DNA of 64,000 nt from JAWXCE01 sp034440495 (GCA_034440495.1 JAWXCE010000038.1:17139-81138), one strand, 5' to 3'. Shown: positions 8,887 through 18,499, numbered from the stretch's first letter. The notes: generated by a model not told the origin, from the sequence alone. Numbers and translations: made by a program.

Positions 8887-10231
8887 TGGCGGCCTTCCCC
8901 GGCGTCATGCGCGCGAGATAGTCCCGCGTAATGCGCTTGCCCAGCTCCACGGCGGGCTGATCGAACGGGTTCACGCCCAGCAGATCGGCGGCGAGAATCG
9001 TTTCGATCATAAAGTGCATCATGAGACCGCCCATGGCCTCCTCGTCAAGCGTGGGGATGTCGATGACGCGCACTGGGCGGTTAGCTTCCACAAAAGCGTC
9101 GGCGATCGCTTGGCTCTGCGCATCCACCAGATCGGCCATACTGAAGCCCCCGAGATAAGCCGCGCCCGCTTTGGCGGCCAGATCGGCGGGGATGCTGGGC
9201 AAACCATATGATGGCGCAACGCGCAGCACAGTCATCATGTGATGCCGGGAGCCGCCGAGATAGAGCTGCATCTGGCTGTGCTGATCGACAGGGCCAAGCG
9301 CGGCGACGGGCGTCGTGCCCTTCTCGTCCTTGCCGAGACTCTCCGCCCAAAGCTGCACATACCAGGCGGCGAACCGCTCCAGCCGGTCAGCGTAGGGCAT
9401 CATCACCGAGACATTCACACCTTTGTCGAGATAGAGGCCAATGTTCACGGCGGCGCCAACGGCGGGTGCGAAGTCGCCGGGATTATCCGCCGCGACAAAC
9501 GCATCGAGCACCATCCTGGCGCCACGCCGCGCCGCACGCGGATCGATCCCCCGCGCGATGAGCGGTAACAGCCCGACAATGCTCAAGGCAGAGTAGCGCC
9601 CGCCGATGGCCGAGGGGTTGTCCAGAACCGGAATATCGAAAGCCTCGCACACATCGCGCAGACCATTCGCCTGCCCCAGTTGGCGCGCGTCAGACACGCC
9701 GAGGAAGAGGCGCGGGATGTCCGCCTCCTGCCCGCGTTCGCGCAACAGGGCGAAAATTGTAAGCATTTGCGACAGGGTTTCGGCCGTGCCGCCGGATTTG
9801 GAGATGACCAGAAAGCGGGCTTTGGTGAGGTCTATAAGGTTGAGGCCGTGCGCAAAAGAGCGTGCGTCGAGATTGTCGTAAAAACGGATGCGCGGGCGCT
9901 TTTGCGGGTTTGGCCCGCCTTTGTCGCCGGGGATCGACCAACCGCCAAGTTGCGCTAGCGTCTGGCCGCCGAGGCTCGATCCGCCGGTGCCCAGCACAAT
10001 GAGCGTATGCGCGTCGTCACAAAGCTTGGCGAACGCCGCTTCAGCGTCAGCGATATCGCTCTCATTGTCACAAATGGCGAAATGGGCGAGACTGCGGCTG
10101 CGAGCCTGTTCGCGCAAAGCCTGAAAGCCCGGCTCCAGCCGCGATAGCCAGCCACCGAGTTGGCTTTCCGTCAACCCGTGCTCGCCAATGGAGGGGGCGA
10201 GACAACCCTTGATCGATTGAGAGAAACTCAT
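8852..10231 (-). CDS. pgi: Glucose-6-phosphate isomerase
   Basis: It interconverts glucose-6-phosphate and fructose-6-phosphate. Sugar-phosphate-binding segments are LGTGGSSLGG (about 81-90), ISKSGGTAETL and the family signature GPVDQHSQMQLYLGG. The protein has 459 residues, shorter than the roughly 550-residue E. coli type but typical of the compact bacterial type. The C-terminus overlaps mutL by 35 bases. The 100-base gap to the M16 gene contains the small hairpin gagggGTAGTccctc and no clear terminator. Confidence 0.95.
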   Translation of the reverse strand: MSFSQSIKGCLAPSIGEHGLTESQLGGWLSRLEPGFQALREQARSRSLAHFAICDNESDIADAEAAFAKLCDDAHTLIVLGTGGSSLGGQTLAQLGGWSIPGDKGGPNPQKRPRIRFYDNLDARSFAHGLNLIDLTKARFLVISKSGGTAETLSQMLTIFALLRERGQEADIPRLFLGVSDARQLGQANGLRDVCEAFDIPVLDNPSAIGGRYSALSIVGLLPLIARGIDPRAARRGARMVLDAFVAADNPGDFAPAVGAAVNIGLYLDKGVNVSVMMPYADRLERFAAWYVQLWAESLGKDEKGTTPVAALGPVDQHSQMQLYLGGSRHHMMTVLRVAPSYGLPSIPADLAAKAGAAYLGGFSMADLVDAQSQAIADAFVEANRPVRVIDIPTLDEEAMGGLMMHFMIETILAADLLGVNPFDQPAVELGKRITRDYLARMTPGKAANADTSASTDGS

Positions 10232-10331
10232 GATGCGCGCCCTTTAAACAGCTCCGGAGAGCACTGTCTTAGCAAGGGCACCTTGAGAGGGGTAGTCCCT
10301 CACAACGTTTTTCAGGGTAACGAAAGCCTAA

Positions 10332-11744
10332 TTATCCTTTGGGCGCGCTTTCGATTGCCGATACAACGCCTTCCGGCTCTCCAACCACGGTTATAATCAT
10401 GTCGCGGGTGTTAAGCAGCCGCACGGCGACCCTTTTCATGTCGGCAATTGTCACCGCATTGATGAGGTCGTTGCGCTTCGCAATATAATCGATGCCTAGG
10501 TCTTCCATCTGGGTGCCAAGAAGCTGCCCGGCAATTTTAACTCCGGAGTCGAAACGAAGCGCGTATGAGCCAGTGAGATATTGCTTGGCGTTTTCCAAAG
10601 TCTCGGCGTCGGGGCCGTCTTTTGCCAGCCGCGCCAGTTCTTCTTCAATGACGTCCAGCGACTGTTTAACGGACTTGTTCTCGGTCGCCACGCCTCCAAG
10701 AAGTAGGCCCGCTTTATCGAGCGGGTAAAGATAGGTGTAGACCGAATAAGCCAGCCCGCGCTTCTCGCGCACCTCGATCATCAGCGTCGAGGCAAAACCG
10801 CCGCCGCCCAGGACATAGTTCAGGATAAATGCGGGAATAAAATCTTCGTCCTTGCGTTTAAACCCCTGAAGCCCGAACTGCACCACCGATTGCGGGTTGG
10901 CCATGGTGAGGACCTTGGTCTGCCGACCCTTTGGAAAAGCCGCTTCCGCCACCGGTGGTAGTGATGATTTTGCTGGGAGATCGCCAAAAACGGTGTCGAG
11001 AGCCGTCTTCAATTCCTCCGCGTTGATATCGCCGACAACGGAGATTTTCAGATTGTCGCGCGCGAAAGCCCTAGCGACGAACGACCGCAAATCCGAAGAC
11101 ATAATAGTCTTAACCGACTCGGCCTCGCCCTTAAGCGGCCTTGAGTAAGGATGCGACTGGAATGCGAGCTTCAGAAACTCGCGGCTTGCGATGTTCTCCG
11201 GCTCTTTATTGTCATTAATGATGCTGGACAAAATCTGCGCGCGTATACGCTCCACATCGTCGATTTCAAACCTCGGCTTGGTCAGCGCCAGACGCAAAAG
11301 ATCGAACGATTCGCGTTTGTTGGCAGTAAGCGTCTGCAGCGAGCCGGTGAATGAGTCCAGCGCGGCGTCGAAACTCAGCTTGGTCGCAAGCTCCTCGGTG
11401 CGTTGCTGGAACTGGCGGCTTGGCAGATCGCCCGCGCCCTCATCCAGAGTGCCGGAAACGAAATAGGCAAGCCCTGATTTATCGGCCGGGTCTTGCGCGG
11501 CGCCAGCCTTAAAGCCGAACTGCATGGCGATGAGTGGCGCCTGATGATCTTCGACAAGCCATGCTTCGATACCCTGGGCGGAGACGACTTTTTGGATTTG
11601 CATGGCAAAACTTTGCGAGAGAGTAAACAGTACAATCGCTGCCGCGATGATGACGGTTGCGACTATTTCAACCATCCGGGAGCGCGTTCGCGTTTCGGGC
11701 AAGACCGCAACGGACGCCCGGCTCTTCAATATCTGACACCTCAT
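10332..11744 (-). CDS. M16 family peptidase-like protein, non-catalytic partner
   Basis: 470 residues with an N-terminal hydrophobic signal/anchor (about 24-48) followed by two M16 half-domains. At the place of the zinc motif HxxEH it reads SGLAYFVSG, so the metal ligands are gone. The substrate-grip half near VLGGGGFASTLMIEVREKRGLAYSVY is well kept. This is the usual non-catalytic member of a two-subunit M16 system. It starts through a TAATG overlap (1 base) with the catalytic partner upstream, which implies coupled synthesis and heterodimer formation in the periplasm. Confidence 0.9.
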   Translation of the reverse strand: MRCQILKSRASVAVLPETRTRSRMVEIVATVIIAAAIVLFTLSQSFAMQIQKVVSAQGIEAWLVEDHQAPLIAMQFGFKAGAAQDPADKSGLAYFVSGTLDEGAGDLPSRQFQQRTEELATKLSFDAALDSFTGSLQTLTANKRESFDLLRLALTKPRFEIDDVERIRAQILSSIINDNKEPENIASREFLKLAFQSHPYSRPLKGEAESVKTIMSSDLRSFVARAFARDNLKISVVGDINAEELKTALDTVFGDLPAKSSLPPVAEAAFPKGRQTKVLTMANPQSVVQFGLQGFKRKDEDFIPAFILNYVLGGGGFASTLMIEVREKRGLAYSVYTYLYPLDKAGLLLGGVATENKSVKQSLDVIEEELARLAKDGPDAETLENAKQYLTGSYALRFDSGVKIAGQLLGTQMEDLGIDYIAKRNDLINAVTIADMKRVAVRLLNTRDMIITVVGEPEGVVSAIESAPKG

Positions 11745-13171
11745 TAATGAACTCCCGCGCCCGGTTGTTTCGGTGTTGATGGTCGCGCAACGTTGGCCGT
11801 CTGCGATGGCGCCGGGAAGAGCAGGCCAGTCACCGAGCGCTTGATATCAAGATACTTATTGGCGGCCTTCTTGACATCCTCGACCGTAACTTTGGCAAGC
11901 CGTTCAGCCCTTGTCTCGACATCCTGAACGGTACGGCCGGTCGCAAGCGCCCATCCATAGGTGCGCGCCATGCTCGCCTGATTGTCCGACATGTACACGA
12001 TATCGGCGACGGCGGCGTTGCGAGCGCGGTCAAGTTCTTCCTGCGTCACGCCGTTTTCGCGCACATCAGCGAGAACGCCGTCCATGAGGGCTTCGATATC
12101 CTCAAGTTTGGCGTCGCCCGCCGCCACGGCGTAAAAAGCGATGCTGCCAGAGTCGAGCGCTGCACCCGAGAACCAGCCGCTGGCGGAGGACGCTTTTTTC
12201 TCCTCCACGACAAGTTTCATGTACATGCGGCTGGTTTTGCTCGACCCGGCGATGCGAGCCAGCATCTCCAGTGCTTCCGCTTCGCTCGGCGCGGCGTTGG
12301 GATAAGCCGGCGCCATATAGATGCGTTGTAGCGTCGCCTTGCCCGCACGACTGTCTTTCAGAACCACCCGGCGCTCAGCTGCGTGATCAGGCTCCTGCAC
12401 GCGCGACCGCACGGCGGCATCAGGATTGGCCGGTATGACGCCATAAAATTTCTCGGCGAGCAGCATGACATCTTCGGGCGAGACATCGCCTGCGATCACG
12501 AGGATTGCGTTATTTGGCGCGTAAAACTTTTTGTAGAAGCCGAGTGCGTCCTGCCGGTTCAGCTTCTCGATTTCATGCTCCCAGCCGATGACGGGAATGC
12601 CATAGGGATGCGCGAGATAAAACGCCGCCTGCATCTGCTCCTGCAGAATGCTCAAAGGCTCGTTATCAACACGGGAGCGGCGCTCTTCAAGGATAACCTT
12701 GCGCTCTGTCGTCACATCGTTTTCATCGAGCCGTAGATTGACCATTCGGTCGGCTTCCATCTCCATTATCAGCGGCAGCCGGTCTTTCGAGACGCGCTGA
12801 AAATAGGCGGTCACATCATTCGATGTGAAGGCGTTATCCTGCCCGCCGTTACGCGCGATAATTTTGGAGAACTCGCCGGGCGCGATTTTTTGCGTGCCCT
12901 TGAACATCAGATGCTCCAGGAAATGCGCGATGCCAGATTTACCGATAGGTTCGTCGGCGCCACCCACCCTGTACCACACCATATGCGTGACAACCGGCGC
13001 GCGCCGATCCGGCAAAACCACGACTTCCATGCCATTGGCGAGCTTAGTGTGAAAGGCGCGCCCCTGCGCATTTGACGACGTATATGGAGAAGAGATCAGC
13101 ATCATGATCGCGGCGGCCCAAATGGATATGAGATGAGGTTTGCGGCTAATAAGAGCGTCGAAGTTAAGCAT
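11744..13171 (-). CDS. M16 family zinc metallopeptidase, catalytic subunit
   Basis: 475 residues with a signal region to about residue 36. The inverted zinc motif HFLEH lies at residues 83-87 (GIAHFLEHLMFKGT), and the distal glutamate is in VILEERRSRVDNEP about 75 residues later, as in pitrilysins and processing peptidases. It pairs with the non-catalytic M16 gene through a 1-base TAATG overlap. Substrates are probably short periplasmic peptides. It lies downstream of ileS-DUF817-lspA-lipoprotein; the 143-base upstream gap holds an operator-like palindrome (13243-13273). Confidence 0.94.
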   Translation of the reverse strand: MLNFDALISRKPHLISIWAAAIMMLISSPYTSSNAQGRAFHTKLANGMEVVVLPDRRAPVVTHMVWYRVGGADEPIGKSGIAHFLEHLMFKGTQKIAPGEFSKIIARNGGQDNAFTSNDVTAYFQRVSKDRLPLIMEMEADRMVNLRLDENDVTTERKVILEERRSRVDNEPLSILQEQMQAAFYLAHPYGIPVIGWEHEIEKLNRQDALGFYKKFYAPNNAILVIAGDVSPEDVMLLAEKFYGVIPANPDAAVRSRVQEPDHAAERRVVLKDSRAGKATLQRIYMAPAYPNAAPSEAEALEMLARIAGSSKTSRMYMKLVVEEKKASSASGWFSGAALDSGSIAFYAVAAGDAKLEDIEALMDGVLADVRENGVTQEELDRARNAAVADIVYMSDNQASMARTYGWALATGRTVQDVETRAERLAKVTVEDVKKAANKYLDIKRSVTGLLFPAPSQTANVARPSTPKQPGAGVH

Positions 13172-13242
13172 CGTTACTCTTCGATGTTAAAGCAGGCGCG
13201 GATCTGCGTCCGGTCGCGTCACGTCACTTATACGAATGGACA

Positions 13243-13273
13243 TCACATTGCGATCATTTCGATCACAACGTGA
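13243..13273. promoter_or_regulatory. Imperfect 13-bp palindrome upstream of the M16 genes
   Basis: The arms tcacattgcgatc and gatcacaacgtga match at 11 of 13 positions around the 5-base spacer atttc. The site sits 72-102 bases before the M16 start codon. Symmetry and length suit a dimeric regulator; a terminator is less likely because no T-run follows on either strand. The binding protein is unknown. Confidence 0.45.
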
Positions 13274-13314
13274 CGTGTCAAATTAACTAGAAGACAGGTT
13301 TAATATAGCGCCCG

Positions 13315-13815
13315 TTAGCGCGCAGCGGTTGCAGCGGGCTCAGGCGCGTTGTTGCGAGCCTCGATGGCGGCGTTCGCTTCTTCATTTTTCTTGATGGCGT
13401 CTTTGACGTATTGAGCCCGACAGCGTGGCGCCCGACCCGTGGTTCTATCAAATTCCTCAATGCCGCCCTTGCCGCTCCAGTCGCCCTCGCGGCAGTATTT
13501 CGTTTCTTTCTCAATGGCGGCTGCGGCGTCTGCCTTTCTCTGTAGATCGGGATCGTTTGGCCATTGTTGCGCCGACGCGATGTTACGTTCGCCCGGTTCT
13601 GGCAGGCGGTCTTTAGATGGAGGCATCACGATGCCGGGGCGGTCTGGCAAATCCGGACCTTCGGCTTTTTTGCTGGAGAGATTTATCCCGGCAGCTTCCA
13701 GAATAGGAGCATTAAAATCCACATCCATGCCCTCGGCGCACCCTGCGGCAAGAGCTGCGATGCTTAAAGCAGCTATCGTTCGCGAAATGGAAAACCCGGA
13801 TTTCAACACGTTCAT
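13315..13815 (-). CDS. Putative outer-membrane lipoprotein of unknown function
   Basis: 166 residues. The signal ends in the lipobox-like SIAALAAGC (Cys26), so it is probably processed by the product of the adjacent lspA. The mature part is polar, with a Pro/Asp-rich stretch (GPDLPDRPGIVMPPSKDRLPEPG region) and a C-terminal Ala/Glu-rich helix. Two cysteines near KYCREGDWSG and APRCRAQ may pair. It lies 41 bases after lspA and before the M16 pair. Other alphaproteobacteria also carry a small lipoprotein here; its role is not known to me. Confidence 0.75.
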   Translation of the reverse strand: MNVLKSGFSISRTIAALSIAALAAGCAEGMDVDFNAPILEAAGINLSSKKAEGPDLPDRPGIVMPPSKDRLPEPGERNIASAQQWPNDPDLQRKADAAAAIEKETKYCREGDWSGKGGIEEFDRTTGRAPRCRAQYVKDAIKKNEEANAAIEARNNAPEPAATAAR

Positions 13816-13856
13816 ATGTCTGCGCTCCTGCGAATCGTAACCGCAAGTATATTAAA

Positions 13857-14369
13857 CTACGGGGCTTTTGCGACGGTTTTGTGGCCCGCAAAAAGCGACT
13901 CCGCCAGCAGCCCGATGACGCCTGCCACAATCGCCACATCAGCGATATTAAAGACATACCAGGAAAAGCTGGCATAATGAAACGAGAAAAAATCCGCGAC
14001 CGCGCCGTAAACAATGCGATCCACCGTGTTACCCAGCGCGCCGCCAACGATGAGACCGACAGACGCCGCCGTCCAGCGCGACACCATATGGGCCAGCCAA
14101 AGCGTTAGCGCCACGGCCGCCACGAGCGACAGCCCGATCAGTACAAGCTTGCCATTAGCGCTGTTCTGCGGGAGCAGGCCATAGGACACGCCCGGATTCC
14201 ACACCATCACAAGATCGAGATACGGCGCAACGCTGACTTTGCCGCGCTTCGCAATCTCGTACACATGAATCATCCAGTATTTGTGCGCCTGATCCACCGC
14301 GAACACGAGCGCGGCGATGGCGAGGCCAAACGCGCTATACCTGCCCCACGCCCAGTTATATCGCCTCAT
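13857..14369 (-). CDS. lspA: Lipoprotein signal peptidase (signal peptidase II)
   Basis: This inner-membrane aspartyl protease cuts prolipoproteins before the lipidated cysteine. The two catalytic aspartates are visible in GALGNTVDRI and FNIADVAI. An earlier conserved segment is WNPGVSYGLL (the N-x-G-x-x-F/Y-G region), and four hydrophobic helices are apparent. ATG 14369 was chosen because the MRRYNW start matches usual length (170 residues). It overlaps the end of the DUF817 gene by 14 bases. The ileS to lspA order is widely conserved. Confidence 0.93.
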   Translation of the reverse strand: MRRYNWAWGRYSAFGLAIAALVFAVDQAHKYWMIHVYEIAKRGKVSVAPYLDLVMVWNPGVSYGLLPQNSANGKLVLIGLSLVAAVALTLWLAHMVSRWTAASVGLIVGGALGNTVDRIVYGAVADFFSFHYASFSWYVFNIADVAIVAGVIGLLAESLFAGHKTVAKAP

Positions 14370-15270
14370 CAAGCAGTTCCTTCTTTCGCGCCTGACCCAC
14401 GCGCTCGCCAACATCTGGCAGGCGCGGCCTGTTCACGAGCGTGACTAGCACGAAACTGATGATGAGCAAAAGATACCACGAGCCAAGCTTTTGCAGGCTT
14501 ACCGACTGCCATTCGCGCTGGCCCGGGTAAATCCAGGTGCCTGTCGCCGTGCCGATGTTCTCCGCGATCCAGAGGAAAAGCGCGGTGAGGAAAGCGGCGG
14601 TTAGCAGCGGCATCCATCGGATTTGGGCGTCGACGCAAAAATAGATCCGTACGCGCCAGAACAGCGCTGCCGTGGCCGCGAATAGAGCCCAGCGCAGATC
14701 GGCGGCGAAATGATGGGTAAAGAAATTGACGTAGATCGCCAGTGATAGCGCGACGGTGAGCCAGAACGGCGGATAGTTGCTGAAGCGCATGTCGAAGATG
14801 CGAATAGCGCGCGCCATGTAGCTGCCCACCGCCGCATACATGAAGCCAGTGAACAGCGGCACGCCGCCGATCTTCATGATGGCCGCTTCCGGATAACTCC
14901 ATGATCCCATATAAGTTTTAAACAGCTCCATGATGGTGCCGACCACGTGGTAGATGAGGATGACTTTCGCCTCTTCGAAGCTCTCCAGCTTGAAATAGAG
15001 AAACCCCACCTGAATGGCGATGGCGGAGATGAACAGCGCATCGTAACGATGCAAGGCCCAATCCGTGCTCCAGATGAGCTTGGTGACGATCAGCAGCCCA
15101 AGCATTATGCCCGCGAAGAGACAACACCACGCCTGTTTGAGACCAAAGAGGATAAATTCCGCGAGCGGCGCAGGAAGCTGTCGCACGAGCCGTCGGATGC
15201 GCCGCCGCAGCGGATCGAGCAGCGGGCCAATGGGGTGCGGCGCGTTTTGCCGCAAGACCCTGTTATCCAT
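14356..15270 (-). CDS. DUF817 family integral membrane protein
   Basis: 304 residues with about eight hydrophobic helices after a basic N-terminus. The conserved DUF817 segments include FKTYMGSWSYPE, GVPLFTGFMYAAVGSY and ENIGTATGTWIYPGQ. No enzymatic role is known to me; the polar residues within membrane spans hint at transport or membrane catalysis. It overlaps ileS by 8 bases and lspA by 14 bases, so the three are almost certainly one transcript. Confidence 0.88.
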   Translation of the reverse strand: MDNRVLRQNAPHPIGPLLDPLRRRIRRLVRQLPAPLAEFILFGLKQAWCCLFAGIMLGLLIVTKLIWSTDWALHRYDALFISAIAIQVGFLYFKLESFEEAKVILIYHVVGTIMELFKTYMGSWSYPEAAIMKIGGVPLFTGFMYAAVGSYMARAIRIFDMRFSNYPPFWLTVALSLAIYVNFFTHHFAADLRWALFAATAALFWRVRIYFCVDAQIRWMPLLTAAFLTALFLWIAENIGTATGTWIYPGQREWQSVSLQKLGSWYLLLIISFVLVTLVNRPRLPDVGERVGQARKKELLDEAI

Positions 15271-18200
15271 GCGCCGACTTGTGGCGGGCGTCCCATTCGC
15301 GGACGGCTGCGGCGTCGCGCGGGGTGATGTCGGGGAATTCCGCGTCGGCGCCCACGTCGGGCGAGATGCGCCACGAACGCGCGCATTTGCGCCCCTCGGC
15401 CCGCGCGGGGACGACTGCTACGCCGGGGGCGTCAAACATCGACTCGAAACAGTCCTCGGGACCTTTTCCCTGTATGATCGTCGCCGCGCTGGTTATCGTA
15501 ATCTCCGCCCAATCTTCGTTTTCGAATGCTTCATATCGGACTGGGTCTTGGACATAAATTGTGACCACAGCTTCTAGACTAGAGCCGATACGCTTCTCGC
15601 GACGCTCGACTTCGAGAGCGCCCGTGACAACACGTCGGGCATCCCAGATGAGAGACCATTTAGCGGCGAAGTTCGCATCTGCGCGCCACTCAGCGGGGAT
15701 TTCGGGGAAGGTGCGCAGGTGCACCGACCCCTTTTCGTCCGGGTGGCGCGCCAGCCAGGCTTCCTCGGTGGTGAAGCACAGGATGGGCGCGAGCCACGCG
15801 GTGAGACAGGAGAACACCTCGTCGAGCACGGTAAGGCAGGCGCGGCGCTTCGCCGATGAGTGCGGCTCGCAATACATCGCGTCCTTGCGGATATCCAGGT
15901 AGACGGCCGAGAGGTCGGTGGTGCAGAAGTTGAACAGCAGCGTGAAGACGCGGCGGAAGTCATATTCAGCGTAGGCGGCCCTCACTTGCTCGTCGAGTTC
16001 GGACAGGCGATGCAACACCCAGCGCTCTAGCTCAGGCATATCGGCGTATTCGACGCGCAGTTCCGGCTTGTAATGCGACAGCGCGCCGAGCAAAAAGCGC
16101 AGCGTATTGCGCAGCTTGCGGTAACTATCCGTCGCCGCCTGCACGATGCTTTGCCCGAAGCGGATGTCGTTCTCGAAATCGGACGAGGCCACCCACAGCC
16201 GCAAAATCTCCGCGCCGCTCGTCTCCATCACCTTTTGCGGGGACAGCGCGTTGCCGCCCGATTTCGACATTTTCTCCTGCTTCTCGTCGAGGATGAAGCC
16301 ATGGGTGAGCACCGCGTCATAAGGAGCGCGCCCGCGCGTGCCGCACGCCTCCAGCAGCGAGGAATGGAACCAGCCGCGATGCTGGTCCGAGCCTTCGAGG
16401 TAAAGACTGGCGGGCCAGGCCAAATCCTTACGCTTTTCCAGCACGAAGGCGTGCGTGCAGCCCGAGTCGAACCACACATCGAGAATATCCCGCACCTGCT
16501 CCCAATCGCCTGGGTTATTGACTAGCCCGCCGAGGAACCGCTCCCGCGCCCCCTCCGCAAACCACGCGTCCGCCCCCTCCGCCGCGAAGGCGTCCGTGAT
16601 GCGTTTGACAATTTCGTCATTGCGAGCAGCGTCGCGACGAAGCAATCCATCGTCCGCGCTCCTGGCTTTTTTGGATTGCTTCCCCTTCGCTTCGCTCCGG
16701 GTCGCAGTGACGGCGGAGAGCGCAGCTTGGGCGGGGCGGGGCAGCATTTCGCCGGTTTCCTTGTGCACGAACACGGTGATCGGCACGCCCCAGGCGCGCT
16801 GGCGCGAGACCACCCAATCCGGGCGCTTCTCGATCATGCCGTTGATGCGGTTGCGCCCGCTCTCGGGGTAAAATTGCGTGTCGCTGATAGCGGACAGCGC
16901 GAGGTCGCGGATGGTCTGATCGTTGCTTTTTTTCTGCGCTACCGCTTCGCTACTTGAGCGCGGGACACCCTTCACCTTCACCGGCTTGTCGAGGCTGATG
17001 AACCATTGCGGGGTGTTGCGGAAAATGACCGGCGCTTTCGAGCGCCACGAATGCGGATATTGGTGCCGCAGCTTGCCCATGGCGAGCAGCGCGCCCGCGT
17101 CCTTCAGCGCCTGCACCACGGCGGCGTTGGCGTAGGCCATGTCGTCGAGCTTGCCAAACGAGCCGTAGTCGTCCACGATGCGCTTTGGATTCGCGCCGCC
17201 GAACAGCGGCACGTGCGGGAAATAATGCCCGTCGGGCTGGACGGTGTGCGGCACGTCGTCGATGCCGTCCGCGGCGAACGTCGCCTTGTTGGAGATGTAA
17301 AGCCCGTAGTCGTCCACCCCATGCCCCGGGGCGATATGGACGAAGCCAGTGCCGGTATCGTCCGTTACGAAATCGCCTTCATACAGTCGCACTGGAAAAT
17401 TGTACCCACGTTCGTACAGCGGGTGCCGACAAATAAGTTTCTTTGGATTAACGTCCTTCAGCCGCTTCCAAGCATCAATGCGCGCCGCTTTTTTCGCATT
17501 TTCTGCGAGAGAGTCGGCAAACACGAGAACATCACCAGGTTTGGCCCAGTTATCGGCCGGAGCTTCCGTAACTTTGTAAGCGCCGTATTTGATCTTCGGC
17601 GAGAAGGCAATGGCGCGGTTGCCCGGCAGCGTCCAAGGCGTCGTCGTCCAAATTACTATTGATGCGCTATCAATTTTTTCGGCGTTAAATACTAGGTCGA
17701 TCAGCGCTTCTTTCGGCAAATCCCACTCTTCTGAGCCTGGCTTAAATGGACTGATAGGGAACTTCACGAACACGGTCGGGCTGACATGCTCGTGATACTC
17801 CACCTCCGCCTCGGCCAGCGCCGTGCGCTCGACAACCGACCACATCACCGGCTTCGAGCCGCGATACAGCGAGCCGTTCATGGCGAATTTGCACAGCTCG
17901 CCCGCGATCACCGCCTCCGCGTCATAGCTCATCGTGGTGTAGGGGTTGTCCCAATCCGCCTCGATGCCAAGCCGCTTGAACTCGTTTTTCTGCTCGCCCA
18001 CCCAATGCTCGGCAAAGCGGCGGCACTCGCCGCGAAACTCGTTGGTCGGGATTTCGTCCTTGGAGCGGTTCGAGCCGCCCGCACGATATTTCTCCTCGAT
18101 CTTCCACTCAATGGGCAGGCCGTGGCAGTCCCAGCCCGGCACGTAATTGGCGTCGCGGCCCATCATCTGCTGCGAGCGCACCACCGTGTCCTTCAGGATT

Positions 18201-18499
18201 TTATTCAGCGCGTGGCCGATGTGAATTTGGCCGTTGGCGTAGGGCGGGCCGTCATGCAGGATGAATTTTTCGCGGCCCTTAGCGGCCTTACGCAGGCGCT
18301 TGTACAGGCCCAGCTTGGCCCAGCGCGCGAGCAGGCGAGGCTCCAGCTCCGGCAGCCCCGCCTTCATCGAGAAATCGGTTTTCGGCAGGAACAGCGTTTC
18401 AGCGTAATCGCGGGCGGGCTCCTCGGCGGGGGGGCTGACCGCATCAGCTTTCGCTTTCGCCACCGTCTTCACGTTATGCAATGGTTTCGCTGACATCAT
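15263..18499 (-). CDS. ileS: Isoleucyl-tRNA synthetase with repeat-derived insertion
   Basis: A class I synthetase charging tRNA-Ile. HIGH is at residues 93-96 (PYANGQIHIGHAL) and KMSKS near residue 743. The CP1 editing domain and the anticodon-binding domain are present, and the C-terminus is of the bacterial type. Length of 1078 residues is well above the usual 930-1000. Part of the excess is residues about 596-628, encoded by a palindromic repeat (16615-16712), and part is residues about 506-527, replacing a short loop. Both lie between conserved blocks and keep the frame. The ATG pair at 18494-18499 lies inside an inverted repeat, and no good Shine-Dalgarno is visible. Confidence 0.96.
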   Translation of the reverse strand: MMSAKPLHNVKTVAKAKADAVSPPAEEPARDYAETLFLPKTDFSMKAGLPELEPRLLARWAKLGLYKRLRKAAKGREKFILHDGPPYANGQIHIGHALNKILKDTVVRSQQMMGRDANYVPGWDCHGLPIEWKIEEKYRAGGSNRSKDEIPTNEFRGECRRFAEHWVGEQKNEFKRLGIEADWDNPYTTMSYDAEAVIAGELCKFAMNGSLYRGSKPVMWSVVERTALAEAEVEYHEHVSPTVFVKFPISPFKPGSEEWDLPKEALIDLVFNAEKIDSASIVIWTTTPWTLPGNRAIAFSPKIKYGAYKVTEAPADNWAKPGDVLVFADSLAENAKKAARIDAWKRLKDVNPKKLICRHPLYERGYNFPVRLYEGDFVTDDTGTGFVHIAPGHGVDDYGLYISNKATFAADGIDDVPHTVQPDGHYFPHVPLFGGANPKRIVDDYGSFGKLDDMAYANAAVVQALKDAGALLAMGKLRHQYPHSWRSKAPVIFRNTPQWFISLDKPVKVKGVPRSSSEAVAQKKSNDQTIRDLALSAISDTQFYPESGRNRINGMIEKRPDWVVSRQRAWGVPITVFVHKETGEMLPRPAQAALSAVTATRSEAKGKQSKKARSADDGLLRRDAARNDEIVKRITDAFAAEGADAWFAEGARERFLGGLVNNPGDWEQVRDILDVWFDSGCTHAFVLEKRKDLAWPASLYLEGSDQHRGWFHSSLLEACGTRGRAPYDAVLTHGFILDEKQEKMSKSGGNALSPQKVMETSGAEILRLWVASSDFENDIRFGQSIVQAATDSYRKLRNTLRFLLGALSHYKPELRVEYADMPELERWVLHRLSELDEQVRAAYAEYDFRRVFTLLFNFCTTDLSAVYLDIRKDAMYCEPHSSAKRRACLTVLDEVFSCLTAWLAPILCFTTEEAWLARHPDEKGSVHLRTFPEIPAEWRADANFAAKWSLIWDARRVVTGALEVERREKRIGSSLEAVVTIYVQDPVRYEAFENEDWAEITITSAATIIQGKGPEDCFESMFDAPGVAVVPARAEGRKCARSWRISPDVGADAEFPDITPRDAAAVREWDARHKSAHG
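16615..16712. repeat. Palindromic repeat inserted in frame in ileS
   Basis: The outer arms begin cgtcattgcgagcagcg and end in the matching ctccgggtcgcagtgacg. The inner arms are gaagcaatcca and tggattgcttc. This is the form of the dispersed palindromic elements found between genes in many proteobacteria. Here it lies inside a coding region and adds about 33 residues without a stop. It is flanked by normal IleRS sequence on both sides. Confidence 0.8.
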
